From assembly GCF_024679245.1 (NCBI RefSeq), contig NC_090188.1, positions 35,238,951 to 35,302,950 on the forward strand: a stretch of DNA of 64,000 bases, in the 5' to 3' direction. Of this stretch, positions 38,931 to 52,224 are shown piece after piece (position 1 is the first letter of the stretch; each line of letters starts with the position of its first letter). The notes below the pieces were generated by a model. The model saw nothing but the letters and a program-made list of their open reading frames with translations. It ran no database searches and was not told the DNA's origin. Origin of the DNA: Pseudorasbora parva. Its lineage: Eukaryota > Chordata > Actinopteri > Cypriniformes > Gobionidae. The position numbers and the translations under genes were made by a program.

Positions 38931-39769
38931 TAGATAGAAAGATATTCAAAAGATTATTTGAAAGATCAGCGTCGTCATGCCGGAGATGGGTTTAAAGGTG
39001 TACTTCAGTGCTGAGAAGATAAATCTGTATTTAAACTGGGTCATTAATGTAGTAGAAATGTGAAATCAATTTTGAATTTGGTGCTTTCTAGACTGAGAAA
39101 AGACTAAAAAAAAAGTATATTTTTGTCTCATGGGATGAAAGACAACAATTCCCAGAATGCACTTGCTTCTCTGCCTTACGAGGCCACTCCTAAAGCCACT
39201 GCTACTGGATTACTGGATCACTTGCCCATTTTGTTCATTTTCATAAAATCAGTTCAGTTAGAGAACAGACACTCCAATTAAAAACTGAATGTGTCTGTTC
39301 CATATAATGTGATTTAGCCACTGAGCGAGAGTCACGGCACAAATGCAGCAGGAGTCAGATTACATTCACATTGGTGAATGAGCTCTCGTGATGAGAGCTG
39401 AGGTAATCAAATACGCGGCATAAATTCACAGCATGTGTTCAGTCTGGCGCATTTTCAGTTCATGCCATTAGAAGCTTAACTTTCATAGGATTTAATTTGA
39501 GAAGTTGAAACACTCACCTTGTTCCGCACCGCTCCGTTTGAATGCCCATGGCTGCCCGAGCCGAGTCTGTTGCTGCGTCCCAAATCGCCTACTTATACTA
39601 CCTGAATTTCATGTCAAGGCAATGTGTTTCATTTCACCTTACATTTCCAATAACGGATGACCTAGAAGTCAGGCACAATTTTCTTACCATATTTTGTTAC
39701 TCATGATTTGACTACCAAAGATTAAAACATGGTAGTCAAAACAACTAAATAAAAAAAATATCATTCACT

Positions 39770-39885
39770 GTCAGAAAAAAAGGTACATTGCTGTCACTGG
39801 GACGGTACCCATACAAAAACAAAAAGGTAGCTACTACTATGTAGGGTACCACCCCAGTGACAGCACAGTACTTTTTTCTTTCTTT
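39770..39885. repeat. Small MITE with GGTAC-rich ends
   Basis: TGCTGTCACTGGGACGGTAC at the left and GGGTACCACCCCAGTGACAG at the right are inverted copies about 50 bp apart, with A-rich and T-rich outer edges. Confidence 0.65.
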
Positions 39886-41342
39886 CTTTTTTGAGAGAGA
39901 GAGAGAGTTGCATACTGTTTCACATACATAAAAAATTCAATTTACAGAACATACTGTGCATTGTGCAGTAAGCAGTAGGCTGAAGAATTTAATTACCAAA
40001 AACTTTTTCCAGAAGGTATTAATAGTGCTCCACTTTTCAGATGAATGTGTCTTACTAATACAAATCAACACATTTTGTGAAAATATACACATGTACAATA
40101 GCCAGTTTCTTTTACGAAATCTGACTAACAAATACAGACGAATGAAGGGCTTGGAAATTGCCTGATCTCTGGATTAATACATCACATAGATTATTTATTT
40201 ATCAAAGTAACACAATCGAGTGTAAGGCAGGCACCTCTGGTTGTAATATTCACAAGCTACGCTTTTGCCACATCACATCACAACCATATTGACCCATTTG
40301 CAAAAGGAAATTAATGCTCAAATAATCTTTTTGGCCTGTTACCAGAATAATAGCATAACACTGTATTTCAATGACAAAATACTTTTGGATAAAGAAACAT
40401 TTAATACTCATACTAACTAAACACTTAACATTTAATACTTGAAACTATTTGAGACCAAATTCTTTTGTTACAGTCTCCCAATAAAAATCAGTGACATACA
40501 AATCTTCATTTCCAGCACCTCTAAGCTCGCTGATGTTGAGAGTAATACCACTTGAACATACAGAGCTTAGGAAATCCCTAAAAGCCGCATGACATAATAA
40601 CCACAGTCTGGTCTGTGAATATTTCCTCTGCCTCCAGGCTCTAAACACTGGGTGGTTAGAATGGGAAAAAAAGAGGTAGCTGTAAAATTACTCTTTTTAT
40701 GTCTTGTCCACAAAGTCCCGAATGACATTTCTGCTTTACATTTTCTTAATGGATCAGCATTCATCAGCCCTGAGCTCCCCACCCACGTCACTGTTGGTCT
40801 TCTCTGATGTGGCGTCTTACTGTGTTACAGGGCAGGTTCCTTCATATGGTTATTACACGTAATTCGCTCTGCAAGGGTATACACAACTATTTACAGTGTG
40901 GTTGCATAGTAAAAGCGATGAAGTGGTGAACTAAAGAGCTGCTGTATGTCAAATCTAACAGGCACAGGATCGCTGACTTGAAAGACCCATGCAAGTTTAA
41001 AAGGATTGTGTTCCTTCATAATGTCAGAGAGGAAATTGATTAGAACAATTTTCTGGGATTATCGTACTAGGAGAATTTGAATTTATTCCCCACACATTAA
41101 AACATCTATGAAACAGCTTCTCAAACAAGAATAAATATAGGGTGGGACTTGATTTTGTCCATCGGGAATTGATTGGATCTTTGTTGTTTGCTATCGCTGT
41201 GATCTCATGTGAGTGACAGGTTGCCCCGCCCTCGTGCCAACAAACATCTTTAGAGAAATATGGAATCTTGGACTTTATATCTGGCAATTGTGAGTTTATA
41301 TCTCACAATTATGAGAAAAGAAGTAAAAAGCAATTGCATATA

Positions 41343-42773
41343 CAGTGCCTTGCGATTCGGTATTCGGCCCCCTTTAACTTTGCGACCTTTTGCCACAATT
41401 CAGGCTTCAAACATAATGATATGAAACTGTATTTTTTTGTGAAGAATCAACAACAAGTGGGACACAATCATGAAGTGGAACGAAATTTATTGGATATTTC
41501 AAACTTTTTTAACAAATCAAAAACTGAAAAATAATTGCAAAATTATTCTTTACTTAAACTTTCAGTGCAGCAAACTCTCTCCAGAAGTTCAGTGAGGATC
41601 TCTGAATGATCCAGTGTTGACCTAAATGACTAACAATGATAAATAGAATCCACCTGTGTGTAATCAAGTCTCCGTATAAATGCACCTGCACTGTCATAGT
41701 CTCAGAGGTCCGTTTAAAGCGCAGAGAGCATCATGAAGAACAAGGAACACACCAGGCAGGTCCAAGATACTGTTGTGGAGAAGTTTAAAGCCGGATTTGG
41801 ATACAAAAAGATTTCCCAAGCTTTAAACATCCCAAGGAGCACTGTGCAAGCGATAATATTGAAATGGAAGGAGTATCAGACCACTGCAAATCTACCAAGA
41901 CCTGGCTGTCCCTCTAAACGTTCAGCTCATACAAGGAGAAGACTGATCAGAGATGCAGCCAAGAGGCCCATGATCACTCTGGATGAACTGCAGAGATCTA
42001 CAGCTGAGGTGGGAGACTCTGTCCATAGGACAACAATCAGTCATATACTGCACAAATCTGGCCTTTATGGAAGAGTGGCAAGAAGAAAGCCATTTCTTAA
42101 AGATATCCATAAAAAGTGTTGTTTAAAGTTTGCCACAAGCCACCTGGGAGACACACCAAACATGTAGAAGAAGGTGCTCTGGTCAGATGAAACCAAAATT
42201 GAACTTTTTGGCAACAATGCAAAACGTTATGTTTGGCATAAAAGCAACACAGCTCATCACCCTGAACACACCATCCCCACTGTCAGACATGGGGGTGGTA
42301 GCGTCACGGTTTGGGCCTGCTTTTCTTCAGCAGGGACAGGGAAGATGGTTAATTTATGGGAAGTTGGATGGAGCCAAATACAGGACCATTCTGGAAGAAA
42401 ACTGCTGTTCACAAACGCTCTCCATCCAACCTCACTGAGCTCGAGCTGTTCTGCAAGGAGGAATGGGCAAAAATATCAGTCTCTCGAAGTGCAAAACTGA
42501 TAGAGACATACCCAAAGCGACTTACAGTTTTAATCGCAGCAAAAGGTGGCGCTACAAAGTATTAACTTAAGGGGGCAGAATAATTTTGCAAGCCCAATTT
42601 TTCAGTTTTTGATTTGTTAAAAAAGTTTGAAATATCCAATAAATTCATGATTCTGTCCCACTTGTTGTTGATTCTTTACAAAAAATTACAGTTTCATATC
42701 ATTATGTTTGAAGCCTGAAATGTGGCAAAAGGTTGCAGAGTTCAAGGGGGACGAATACTTTCGCAAGGCACTG
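41343..42773 (+). mobile_element. Tc1-family transposon, internally deleted
   Basis: The ends CAGTGCCTTGCGA and (complement) CAGTGCCTTGCGA are perfect inverted termini, each next to TA (41341-41342 and 42774-42775). The element is 1431 bp and carries a broken transposase on the + strand. Confidence 0.92.
41733..42565 (+). pseudogene. Tc1-type transposase with stop and catalytic deletion
   Basis: Start MKNKEHTRQVQDTVVEKF at 41733. Helix-turn-helix domains fill residues about 8-110 (GYKKISQALNIPRSTVQAII). A TAG at 42165-42167 replaces the Trp usually found before [10 protein letters not shown], which holds the first catalytic Asp. The frame continues to [20 protein letters not shown]. After about 42330 the frame shifts. 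At about 42400 an internal deletion joins the ILEEN region directly to the C-terminal [15 protein letters not shown], removing the segments with the second Asp and the final Glu. The remaining end reads [20 protein letters not shown]. Confidence 0.92.
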
Positions 42774-42775
42774 TA

Positions 42776-45099
42776 GCCTTTCTATTATGTTAGTAAATGT
42801 TTCATTTTATTTACCAGTGTTTAAAACCTGATAACCGTCACGATGACGAGGACGTGCTGAAACTCTCTTTGCTTAAATTAGCTCAAAATTACTATCAGAT
42901 GTAAGTAATTACCTTGACAAACTATACATCATTAAAAAGATCTAAGACTAAAGTTTAATTTTGTTACCTCTGTTTTATTCTCAAAGTCTTATAATGACCG
43001 TAATGTGTTAATATGTGCCAGGAGTTATGAATATGATCTTGGGCGTCGCTACCTTTTGATTGTAATATGCGCGTCATTTGCTCCCATTCATAAAAAACTC
43101 CTCCTTGGTCGTCATGAAGACACTCGACAAAACAACTTCCCTCAGGGCTTTTACTTCAAATGTGTGCAGATGTGGAGAAATATTGATAGATTCTCACATG
43201 TTTGAGTCAAATTTCTATACAGAGAAGTATTATTTATTCAATCTTTATCCAAAATCCGCGGATGTGTGATTATGAGCGCAGTAGACTGTGTTATGCTGTG
43301 TTTTCAATTCATTCTGGCAGCCGGAGGGCGCTGGAAAGCTGTACTACTGAAAATTCACCCCTTATGGAACACATGAAGAACAGACACACCATGTGACATT
43401 CAGGAAGTATCTGACATTTCCAAAACAGCTTCCTGAGATCGTTATATCGCTATTTTATGCAGATAGACACGTTTTAAGACAATAAACACACAATCGCGGC
43501 AATATATGGTTGGTCTGTGTTCTTTATGCCATGTTGGGTGGTTTCATAATAGATGATATTTATAATGCAATGCTATTCCACATAGCTTTTAGCATTGTAT
43601 ATTTTCTGTCAGATTTTTTGACCCGAAGCTACATGAGATCACATATTGTTATATAAAACACTCGACTTATAAATTATAAAGTGATATGAAGCAAGTTTTG
43701 AATAAAACATGATTTTAATCGTATAAATTGTTGTTTTGCTGGTGTGCTAAGCTAACATGCTAGCTTGCCCTAGATGCACCTGCCACTGAGTAAATACTTT
43801 ATTTTTATGAACATTTTCTAAATGTAAAACTACTGAAATGCTTATTTGGACGAAATGCATTCAATAGAGTCTCAGTGAGGGTAAAGTGAGAGGTTTGATT
43901 TAGATATGAGGTTTGAATAGAACAGTTTGAATAGAGAATCGTTAGTAATTATAATGCAGACAAAAGAATAATAATTAGAGCCATAACCAGTCCGCAGAAG
44001 TGTGAATGCCGGGGAGACAAACTGAATGGGGCAGTTTGCACCTCTAAACAATAGAGGCAAAATAGAGAATGAAAGCTGAGAAGACATGGCAATAAACATC
44101 AGTTGATATTTTAGAGATATCTCAAAATAAAATCACATGAAACGATCTTGTAAAACGTTTAATAAAATTCAGAGTTTTAGACTGATCATCTTCAGATCTG
44201 AAATATAACATGGTCAGACTTGTGGCTTTAGCTGTAGTGCATTTCTAGATTTCTCCAAGGCCCACTTCAATTTTATTTTCATAAAGATATTTCATACAAA
44301 TAAATTTCTAATAACTTTACAAAACTTTGAAGCTTATTATAGCTTTTTTTTATTATAAAAAATATTATCATTTTGACTTTACAGTAAACTGCCAGGTGTC
44401 TGCTTTCAAATGAGACCATAATTATGCTTTTAGTGCAAAGGATTCACAAACTGTATTTGTTTTAGTCTGAGTATACATTTCTTAGGATTTTTTCAAAATT
44501 TAGAAATCAGCTTAACAGGTTAATATACAAAAAAATATCGAATTTTTTACAATTACGAGGTTAATGGGTGTTTTTGAAGTAAAATCAATTTCTCTTTCAT
44601 GAGATTATTTTATCTTCTTTGCTGGTTTAGTATTTTAGTTCATCTGTCATTTCATTAGTTGTCTCATTAGTCCTATTTTCAATTTTTTGTAATGATCATC
44701 GTGGATTATTATGTGTAAAATTGCAAAAATATAATTAATTTATGCATGACGGTGATTTAAATCTAATTCACTTCAATAAACATGCTATTCTTGTCATGAA
44801 CATTAAGGTGTGGTGGCGCTGCGGTGCAAATTCTACTCATCTTTAGTACCTTCCATGTTAATGCAAAGATTCTTAGAAAAAAATATCAACGAATATCCAC
44901 TTCTTGAGCTTGGATTTCTCAACATCATGACTTTGCGTAAACATACACAGCACTTTCTAAAGCCAAGTGGTGTGTTATCTGTACGCATTTTGAGCTATCC
45001 GCATGTATGTTTACCTGTGTGATTCCGCATGCATGTCTACGCCTAAACAAACCATCATCTCCGCGTGTATGTCTACGCCGTGTGATTCCGCCAACCTGA
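42776..45099. other. No gene recognised
   Basis: 43010-43400 has repeat-like wording. The rest is AT-rich. No exon can be supported. Confidence 0.45.
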
Positions 45100-46040
45100 C
45101 AGAATGAATATTTATAGCCTAATTTTATATTTTGGAGCAACTAACTCCACTCCTACCCTAAACCTACCCACTCTCAACAATATAAAGCATGTAACAGGCA
45201 AATAGATGTACAGTCACATGTATTTATTGCAAAAACTGACCAAAAAACAGTATTAAAATTAACTCATATTGCATCTCAAGTCTTCTGAAGTCATACGATA
45301 TCTTCATGTGAAGAACAGAGTTGATATTTTAATGTTTTAGTCGTTGAAATGATGATCGTGCTCTTTTGTGTACAGAACACGAACGCACTCGTTCATATTT
45401 CTGATTCAAATGAAACACACGTCACAACAAGTTTGTAATGACGCAATTGGTCACGAGACAGACGACAGCCAATGCTGTCAAAGCTGACGTGACGTTTCTT
45501 CCGGCGGCAATATTTGAAATGTATTATTAATCTTTGGCGGATGGATTCGACGTTACCGATCGCTTTTGGGGATTTTCTTCACACAAATCAATCGTTTTGC
45601 CTCGGAACACTTGGAGTATTTGTACTTTCTGAATAAATTGTGCCTGCAGTCGTATCTGCCTGTTATATCCTGTTTTTTATAACACACAAATTGGTAGGTT
45701 TAGGGAAGAGTTTGAGATACGCGTTCAAAATGTGTCTGAATATGTGTGTGTGTCCACAAGGTAAATGGATTTATAAACATACTAAATTATGTTTTTTGAA
45801 AAAATTAAAATTGCAGAATGTTCCTTGTAATGAGTAGGTTTAGGGGCTTTGTGTGTGTGATGGGTAGGTTTAGGGGATGTGTGTGTGTGATGGGTAGGTT
45901 TAGGGGTAGGGGCAGTGTAGGGGGATAGAATGAAATGGCGTTGATAAACACGCTAAAAAGCAATTATGCGTCTTCATAGCACGCCAAAATGGCATACGAA
46001 TTGGCGTGTCATTCATACACCATTTCATGAGATCCGTCTG
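45100..46040. repeat. Degenerate fold-back repeat with GGTAGGTTTAGGGG units
   Basis: GGTAGGTTTAGGGG occurs three times at 45834-45907 with a spacing near 33 bp, and 'cctaccctaaacctaccc' at about 45152-45170 is its complement, so the two ends are inverted. The right part has 'acgccaaaatggcatac', known to me from fish repeats. Limits are approximate. Confidence 0.5.
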
Positions 46041-46359
46041 GATTTCTGGACGAACAGCAAAGGAAGCTGACCCCAGGCCTTTGTGTTCGATTCTGTGTTA
46101 AGGCATGGTATTCCCAATTTTGTGTTGTGGCTGGACTGGATTGATAAAGGTCTGCGTGACTATCGATGTCTTAAACCTAGTTAAACGTAGGAATTATGGT
46201 ATTCTTCTGCACCCTGACGAGTAACTTTAACCGTTGTTCAAGTCAACTCAAAGACAGCCGGATGCTTTGTTTACAGACTATTTGTGGGTGGCTTTTTGAC
46301 CTATCATTTCGTGTCGAAGGTGTCGCTATCAAAGATGTTCATCAATGATTGTATATTAA

Positions 46360-47285
46360 AGGACAACTCCGGTGAGAAATGAACCTAGGGGTAATTAACA
46401 GATGGTTACAGAGTAGATCGTTCTCTGGGATGCGTTTTCATGAAAACCGAATGTAAAGAGTTTTATCTTTAAAAACAGATTAGCTTATAACACTAGTCTA
46501 TGGGGCACACAGTAGTGAAATTAAATCGCTAGTTAATACCACTAACAAGGCTCAAAATAGCCTCACACTAACACGGCAGCATAATGAGGGTCCCAACATG
46601 CAAACCGAAGCATTGAGAACTTTGTAAGAGTACAAACAGTTTAATAAGAAGACACTTTATAGACATAGTGCTTTACGCGATCACGGACAGGCGCCATCTT
46701 GGAAAACAGTCTCGACTCATCGAGCGACGAGAGCTCTGCTAAGTGATGAACTGTGACTTGGAATCTCATATGGTCCGTTGTTTCCGGAAGAAAACACTGA
46801 ACAGAGACAGAGAAAATAAATAAATAAAAATAAAAATGTCCATGTTATTACATTTCACAAACTTAATTCCTATCGACCAGCTCACTTAGATCAGCGCTCG
46901 TAGATCGATTCATCGAGACTGTTTTTCGAGATGGTGCCTGTCCGTGAACGCGTAAGGCACTATGTTTACAACGTATCTTCTTATTAAACTGTTTGTACTC
47001 TAACAAAGTTCTCAATGCTTCGGTTTGCATGTAGGGACCTTGTTTGCATGTTGCATGCCGTGTTAGTGTGAGGCTATTTTGAGCCTTGTTAGTGGTATTA
47101 ACTAGCCATTTAATTTTACCACCCTGTGTCTACCCTGTGCCCCATAGACAAGCGTTATAAGCTAATCTGTTTTTAGAGATAAAACTCTTTACATTAGATT
47201 TTCATGAAAACGCATCCCAGAGAACGATCTACTCTGTAACCATCTGTTAATTACCCCTAGGTTCATTTCTCACCGGAGTTGTCCT
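46360..47285. mobile_element. 926-bp fold-back MITE with TTAA flanks
   Basis: AGGACAACTCCGGTGAGAAA on the left is matched by its exact complement at the right end. The two arms (about 46360-46735 and 46890-47285) stay complementary for most of their length, leaving a loop of about 150 bp. TTAA flanks both ends (46356-46359 and 47286-47289), as for piggyBac or Kolobok elements. No transposase inside. Confidence 0.85.
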
Positions 47286-47289
47286 TTAA

Positions 47290-48869
47290 GAGTAGGGACA
47301 AATTTGTGAACAATTTGTTTTGTGATTTCACTGGAAAGAATAGAGTCTCTCTCCGCAATGGCATTAAGCGATAGATTGACATGCTCATCTGTGTGTGTGT
47401 AAAGACTATGTGTGTGCAAGCCATAGGGTGCAAGCCAATAAAGAATTTAAACCCTGCCTACTTTAATTTGATTTGCCATCTCAATCATTTTGACATTGAT
47501 GAGCGCCGTTAGGAGGCAGACCAGACTAAAATTTAACTTTTAAGCCTTTTTGACATCCTTCAACCTTATTAACAAAGTCAACACCAACACTTGCCGACAC
47601 TTGAATTTAGATTTTTAACCAATTAGCCTGTAACATTTTAATATTTGAAAACCACCAAACTGATCCCAAACAGCGTAGTTTTTGTCCACACGCCCAAAAC
47701 AATTATGACCAATACAATTCAATTCTAAACCACCCAAATAAGTTCCTGGCTGCAGTTCACCTAATGACCACCAGTTTTGCTAATAACAAGGGTTTCTGAA
47801 TTCTACATATAGCCCCTTTAAAAGATATGAAGTACTGGATACTCCATGTTAGCTTGCTTATGTAATACTAACAAGAAACTAACCACAGAATGAGAGCTGT
47901 AATTCCAATCACACAAGTTTGCGATGCTGTTTGCGAATTTCTGTTGGAACTGGGGTTTTGAGAAACACAGAATCTTTGATTTATGTTGGTAATGACAGAA
48001 CTTGTGACCACAGTTGGCTAATGATTGGGAAACTCACCCCTGGATGGTTGGCCAGTCCATCACAGATCAATCATCACATTGCAAATGAGCATGTTACTGT
48101 ATTCCATCCCACAGTGACATCAAAAAGACATTCATTTCTTGCAGACTTATTATGGGAGAACTTGGGAGAACTCCATGAGAAACTTCTCCAGTAATGTTCA
48201 CACCGAAAAGCAATGATCGATAGTTGTTTAAATAGGAGTCACATTACAAAAACACTCATATGGTCTCAAACTAGTTTCTCTAATGTTTTAAATGCAAGTC
48301 TTATAGATTAACCATGTCTGACCATGCACAGCTGGTACCAGATGTACTCTTACCAGACGCAAGCTCTTATTTTCTCCACTGACTCAAAAGTCTGAATGCT
48401 CAGTCACCAGATGAAGAAATATTTCTAAGTTTTGGAAAGTGTGGGGCCCAACAGACGTCAATGGGACGTCAAAATGATACAGGAAATCCTTTGAATAAAC
48501 CTCAGGGTAAAAAGGATTCTGGAAAAGAAACCCAACTCCTATAATAATTACAACGAACTGAGCTGCAAACTTGTGCACGCCATACTGAAGCAACAAACTG
48601 AAACTTCTCAAAGTTGAAGGTGAAAGATTAATTATTGACTCTAAACGATATAAACAATACCAGTGAACACAGCGATTTTGTGTCATTATTTAATTTTGGC
48701 ATGATTTTGGCCAATAAAAATGTTTTTCACGTTTTACTCCAGTGTAAATTGGTTGTTGTCATATTTTAGCATAGTTCTCTTGTTGATGTTTTTTTCTATT
48801 GAGAGTCTTAAGCACTTACTATAAGAGCTATACAAATGTAGGTGTTTCAGGCTACCGAAAAAAACAGCA
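47290..48869. other. No gene recognised; possible old repeat piece at 48020-48190
   Basis: 'ggatggttggccagtccatc' resembles a widespread fish repeat. The frames at 47919-48194 and 48384-48686 have no recognisable domain. Confidence 0.4.
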
Positions 48870-49262
48870 TTTAAAGGTTGTTCGACACCTGTAAGACCTT
48901 TGATCATCTTCTGAACACAAATTAAGATATTTTTGTTGAAATCCGATGGCGCAGAAAGAACATTTCCTCTCTCAAGACCCATACAAGGTACTAAAGATGT
49001 TGTTAAAGTCCATCTCACTCCAGTGGTTCTACAATAATTTTATGAAGTGAGGAGGATTTTTGTGTGCAAAAACTAAATCTAAATAACAACTTTATTCATC
49101 AAGTTCTTGTCTTCCGTCTGGGCCTCTGACGTGAACTCACGAAGCACCATGATGCATAACGCACAAAATAGTTTTATTTGTGAACAAAGGTCTTACAAGT
49201 GTTGAACAACATGAGGGTAATTAATACAAAAATTAAATACATTTTGGTGAACTAACCTTTTA
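48870..49262. repeat. MITE of the GTGAACTAACC-ending group
   Basis: Ends in 'ggtgaactaaccttttaa' and contains 'cactccagtggttctaca' and 'ttctgaacacaaattaag', shared with the copies at 7091-7460 and 54485-54720. Confidence 0.6.
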
Positions 49263-49292
49263 ATAAATGTGTAGATTCTTTACCTACATAAG

Positions 49293-49795
49293 CCATGTTT
49301 CCACCGCAGGAACTTTCCCCAGTAACTGGGGACTTTGGAGTGGTACTCGGTGTGTTTCGACCACAGGAACCAGGATCTAAATGTAAAAAGTCCCCCTCAA
49401 AAAGTCCCTGCTCACGAGGTACTACTTTTTCAAAGTTCAGGAACTTTTGGGGATAGGACTTGGGCACTGAAAATACTGATTGGTTGAGTTCACACAGCAT
49501 TTTGTTTCAACCACCATTTGTAAAAGTTTGTTTCTGTACATGCAGTAAGAGTTGTTTTCTATTCGAATCAACAATGGAGTTTAAAAAATACGACAGATGG
49601 ACCGACAACGAGGTTCAGGCTTTATTACGTTTATATGCAGAGACCTGCAGGAACTGGCAAGTCAAGCACAGTCTTACCTCACCGGAATAATTTTCATGGT
49701 GCTTTAGAGCACGATCGAAACACATACAGCAACAGGTCTGGGGGGGAAAAGGCTCCTGGAAAAAATTGTTCCGGGTAATTTTGGTGGAAACCATG
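49293..49795 (+). mobile_element. Non-autonomous PIF-Harbinger-like element
   Basis: Left CCATGTTTCCACC and right (complement CATGGTTTCCACC) are inverted ends. The interior keeps part of a Myb/SANT-like frame of the kind that accompanies Harbinger transposases. About 500 bp in all, so it is a deletion derivative. Confidence 0.7.
49574..49690 (+). pseudogene. Myb/SANT-like DNA-binding domain, truncated
   Basis: The frame from ATG 49574 reads MEFKKYDRWTDNEVQALLRL, with the Trp and acidic-helix pattern of trihelix or Myb/SANT domains. It ends after 38 codons at 49690 where a full domain needs about 80. Harbinger elements carry a separate Myb-like gene whose product guides the transposase to the ends, and this is likely its first helix or two. 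A host origin is possible, but its position between the inverted ends argues for the transposon. Confidence 0.6.
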
Positions 49796-50408
49796 AAGGA
49801 GTTTAATTATTATTATTTGTGCTGTAATTGACACTGTTATAAATTTGGACAATTTACGGGCAATGATTGTAATTCATCGCGCACTATGGCTTTGCACAAA
49901 AAACAAAGAGACATAAGTACAAAAAAAAAAACTAATAAAACGATGTAGATTACAGGCCAAGAGAGAAACATTTTTTTTTTTTTTTTACAACAATAATGTA
50001 TTGTAAATGTGTGTTTTTTTTTTAAATTGTTACAAGCAATAACACGTTTTATTGTCCCAGCCCATTTCCCTTTACTATCTTTGTTCCCCATCATTGGATT
50101 TAGAAATGTATGGCTAATATTATAGTGAAGGGATCAGCTTACAAAATAGAAATAACAAATCTTATTTAACACATTGTCTTAATTTTCTAGCCTGAACTAA
50201 AGAGTTAGGAAATGCACTTTCATGATGGCAAAATATTCCATTACTTTAATGGACATACTGACAAATTTATAATTATGATTAAGGAAACAAAATTACATTG
50301 GAAACAAAAATCTGGATTTTCTTTGCAACATTCACTGAGGAATTGTTTGTAAATTTCAAAAATCTTTACAAAGCAATGGCAAGTAACAAAAAAATAAATA
50401 AATAATAA

Positions 50409-50410
<2 letters not shown>
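49796..50410. other. No gene recognised
   Basis: AT-rich with poly-A and poly-T runs. Confidence 0.55.

Positions 50411-50490
<80 letters not shown>
50411..50490. repeat. (GT)n microsatellite
   Basis: About 40 units. Confidence 0.97.
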
Positions 50491-50491
<1 letters not shown>

Positions 50492-50527
50492 TTTTTTCAG
50501 ATCTACAGTAGGCCTACAAACTTATTG

Positions 50528-50529
<2 letters not shown>

Positions 50530-50586
<57 letters not shown>
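50530..50586. repeat. (AT)n microsatellite, first tract
   Basis: About 28 units. Confidence 0.97.
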
Positions 50587-50592
<6 letters not shown>

Positions 50593-50756
50593 AGGCCCAT
50601 TCACGTATGTCCCTCAACAGTTTTTAGCATCCCTCCACAGCACCCTCTACTCACACTTGACTGGTTACTATCCTAACCAGAGATATGGGGGGAGTACTCT
50701 GCATGGGTGCGGCCCAAAATACCGAGCTCGGAGCCCTTTCCTCGGACAGCACGCCA

Positions 50757-50836
50757 AATACGCATCCTACTTTACTCTGATTATTTTAAATTGTGAACTA
50801 TATTCACAAGTTCACAATCAGAGTAAACAGGATGCG

Positions 50837-50924
<88 letters not shown>

Positions 50925-50946
50925 CGCATCCGATTTACTCTGATTG
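50757..50946. repeat. Triple inverted-arm palindrome around an (AT)n tract
   Basis: The word ACGCATCC(TA)CTTTACTCTGATT or its complement occurs at about 50758-50782, 50817-50840 (inverted) and 50921-50946. The last two flank an AT tract of about 82 bp (50839-50921), so the whole can fold into a long hairpin. The first two form a second hairpin. Confidence 0.88.
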
Positions 50947-50969
50947 TTTGTAATTGTAATATTAATTTG

Positions 50970-50971
<2 letters not shown>

Positions 50972-51038
<67 letters not shown>
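50972..51038. repeat. (AT)n microsatellite, third tract
   Basis: About 33 units. Confidence 0.97.
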
Positions 51039-51040
<2 letters not shown>

Positions 51041-51250
51041 CGTTATAATCATATCAATAATTTCAAAAAAACTGACATTGCAGACGAAGGTTTAGCACAA
51101 TAATAGTATATCTGACGTCACAGTGGTCATTTCGTAGTTTATATACATTTAGCTTATATAAACATACATTTTTTGGAGGAGAAAGACTTGTCGTTTGTCA
51201 TCCAAAACGAAAAACGGATTGGTCGTCAACCCATAAAAGACACACACGAG

Positions 51251-52160
<910 letters not shown>

Positions 52161-52224
52161 ATGGAAGATGGTCCGCCTTCCACAAGCTGTTTCCGAAGAT
52201 TCACGGACTGTTTCCTTGGCTCAA
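52161..52224 (+). CDS. pde10a: pde10a first coding exon (PDE10A2-type N-terminus)
   Basis: PDE10A hydrolyses cAMP and cGMP and is most abundant in striatal medium spiny neurons of mammals. The exon encodes MEDGPPSTSCFRRFTDCF plus LGS and one base of the next codon. It then meets a donor site (A/GTAGGT at 52224/52225, phase 1). It aligns residue by residue with the N-terminus that distinguishes mammalian PDE10A2, with one residue fewer. Cys10 matches the palmitoylated Cys11 that anchors PDE10A2 to membranes, and Thr15 in RRFT matches the PKA site Thr16 that controls this anchoring. The start is supported by an in-frame stop 16 codons upstream (52113-52115). GAF and catalytic domains lie in later exons outside the window. 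Teleost genome duplication means this may be one of two paralogues. Confidence 0.85.

Larger units (their letters stand above)
37959..41340. other. No gene recognised; scattered repeat pieces
   Basis: Holds repeat fragments listed separately. Two overlapping minus-strand frames at 40445-40791 have no recognisable domain. The stretch 39090-39480 also reads like old dispersed repeat. Confidence 0.45.

Noticed and set aside
50414..50953. 179-codon frame of CV and YI repeats
   Set aside because: It is a translation of GT and AT microsatellites.
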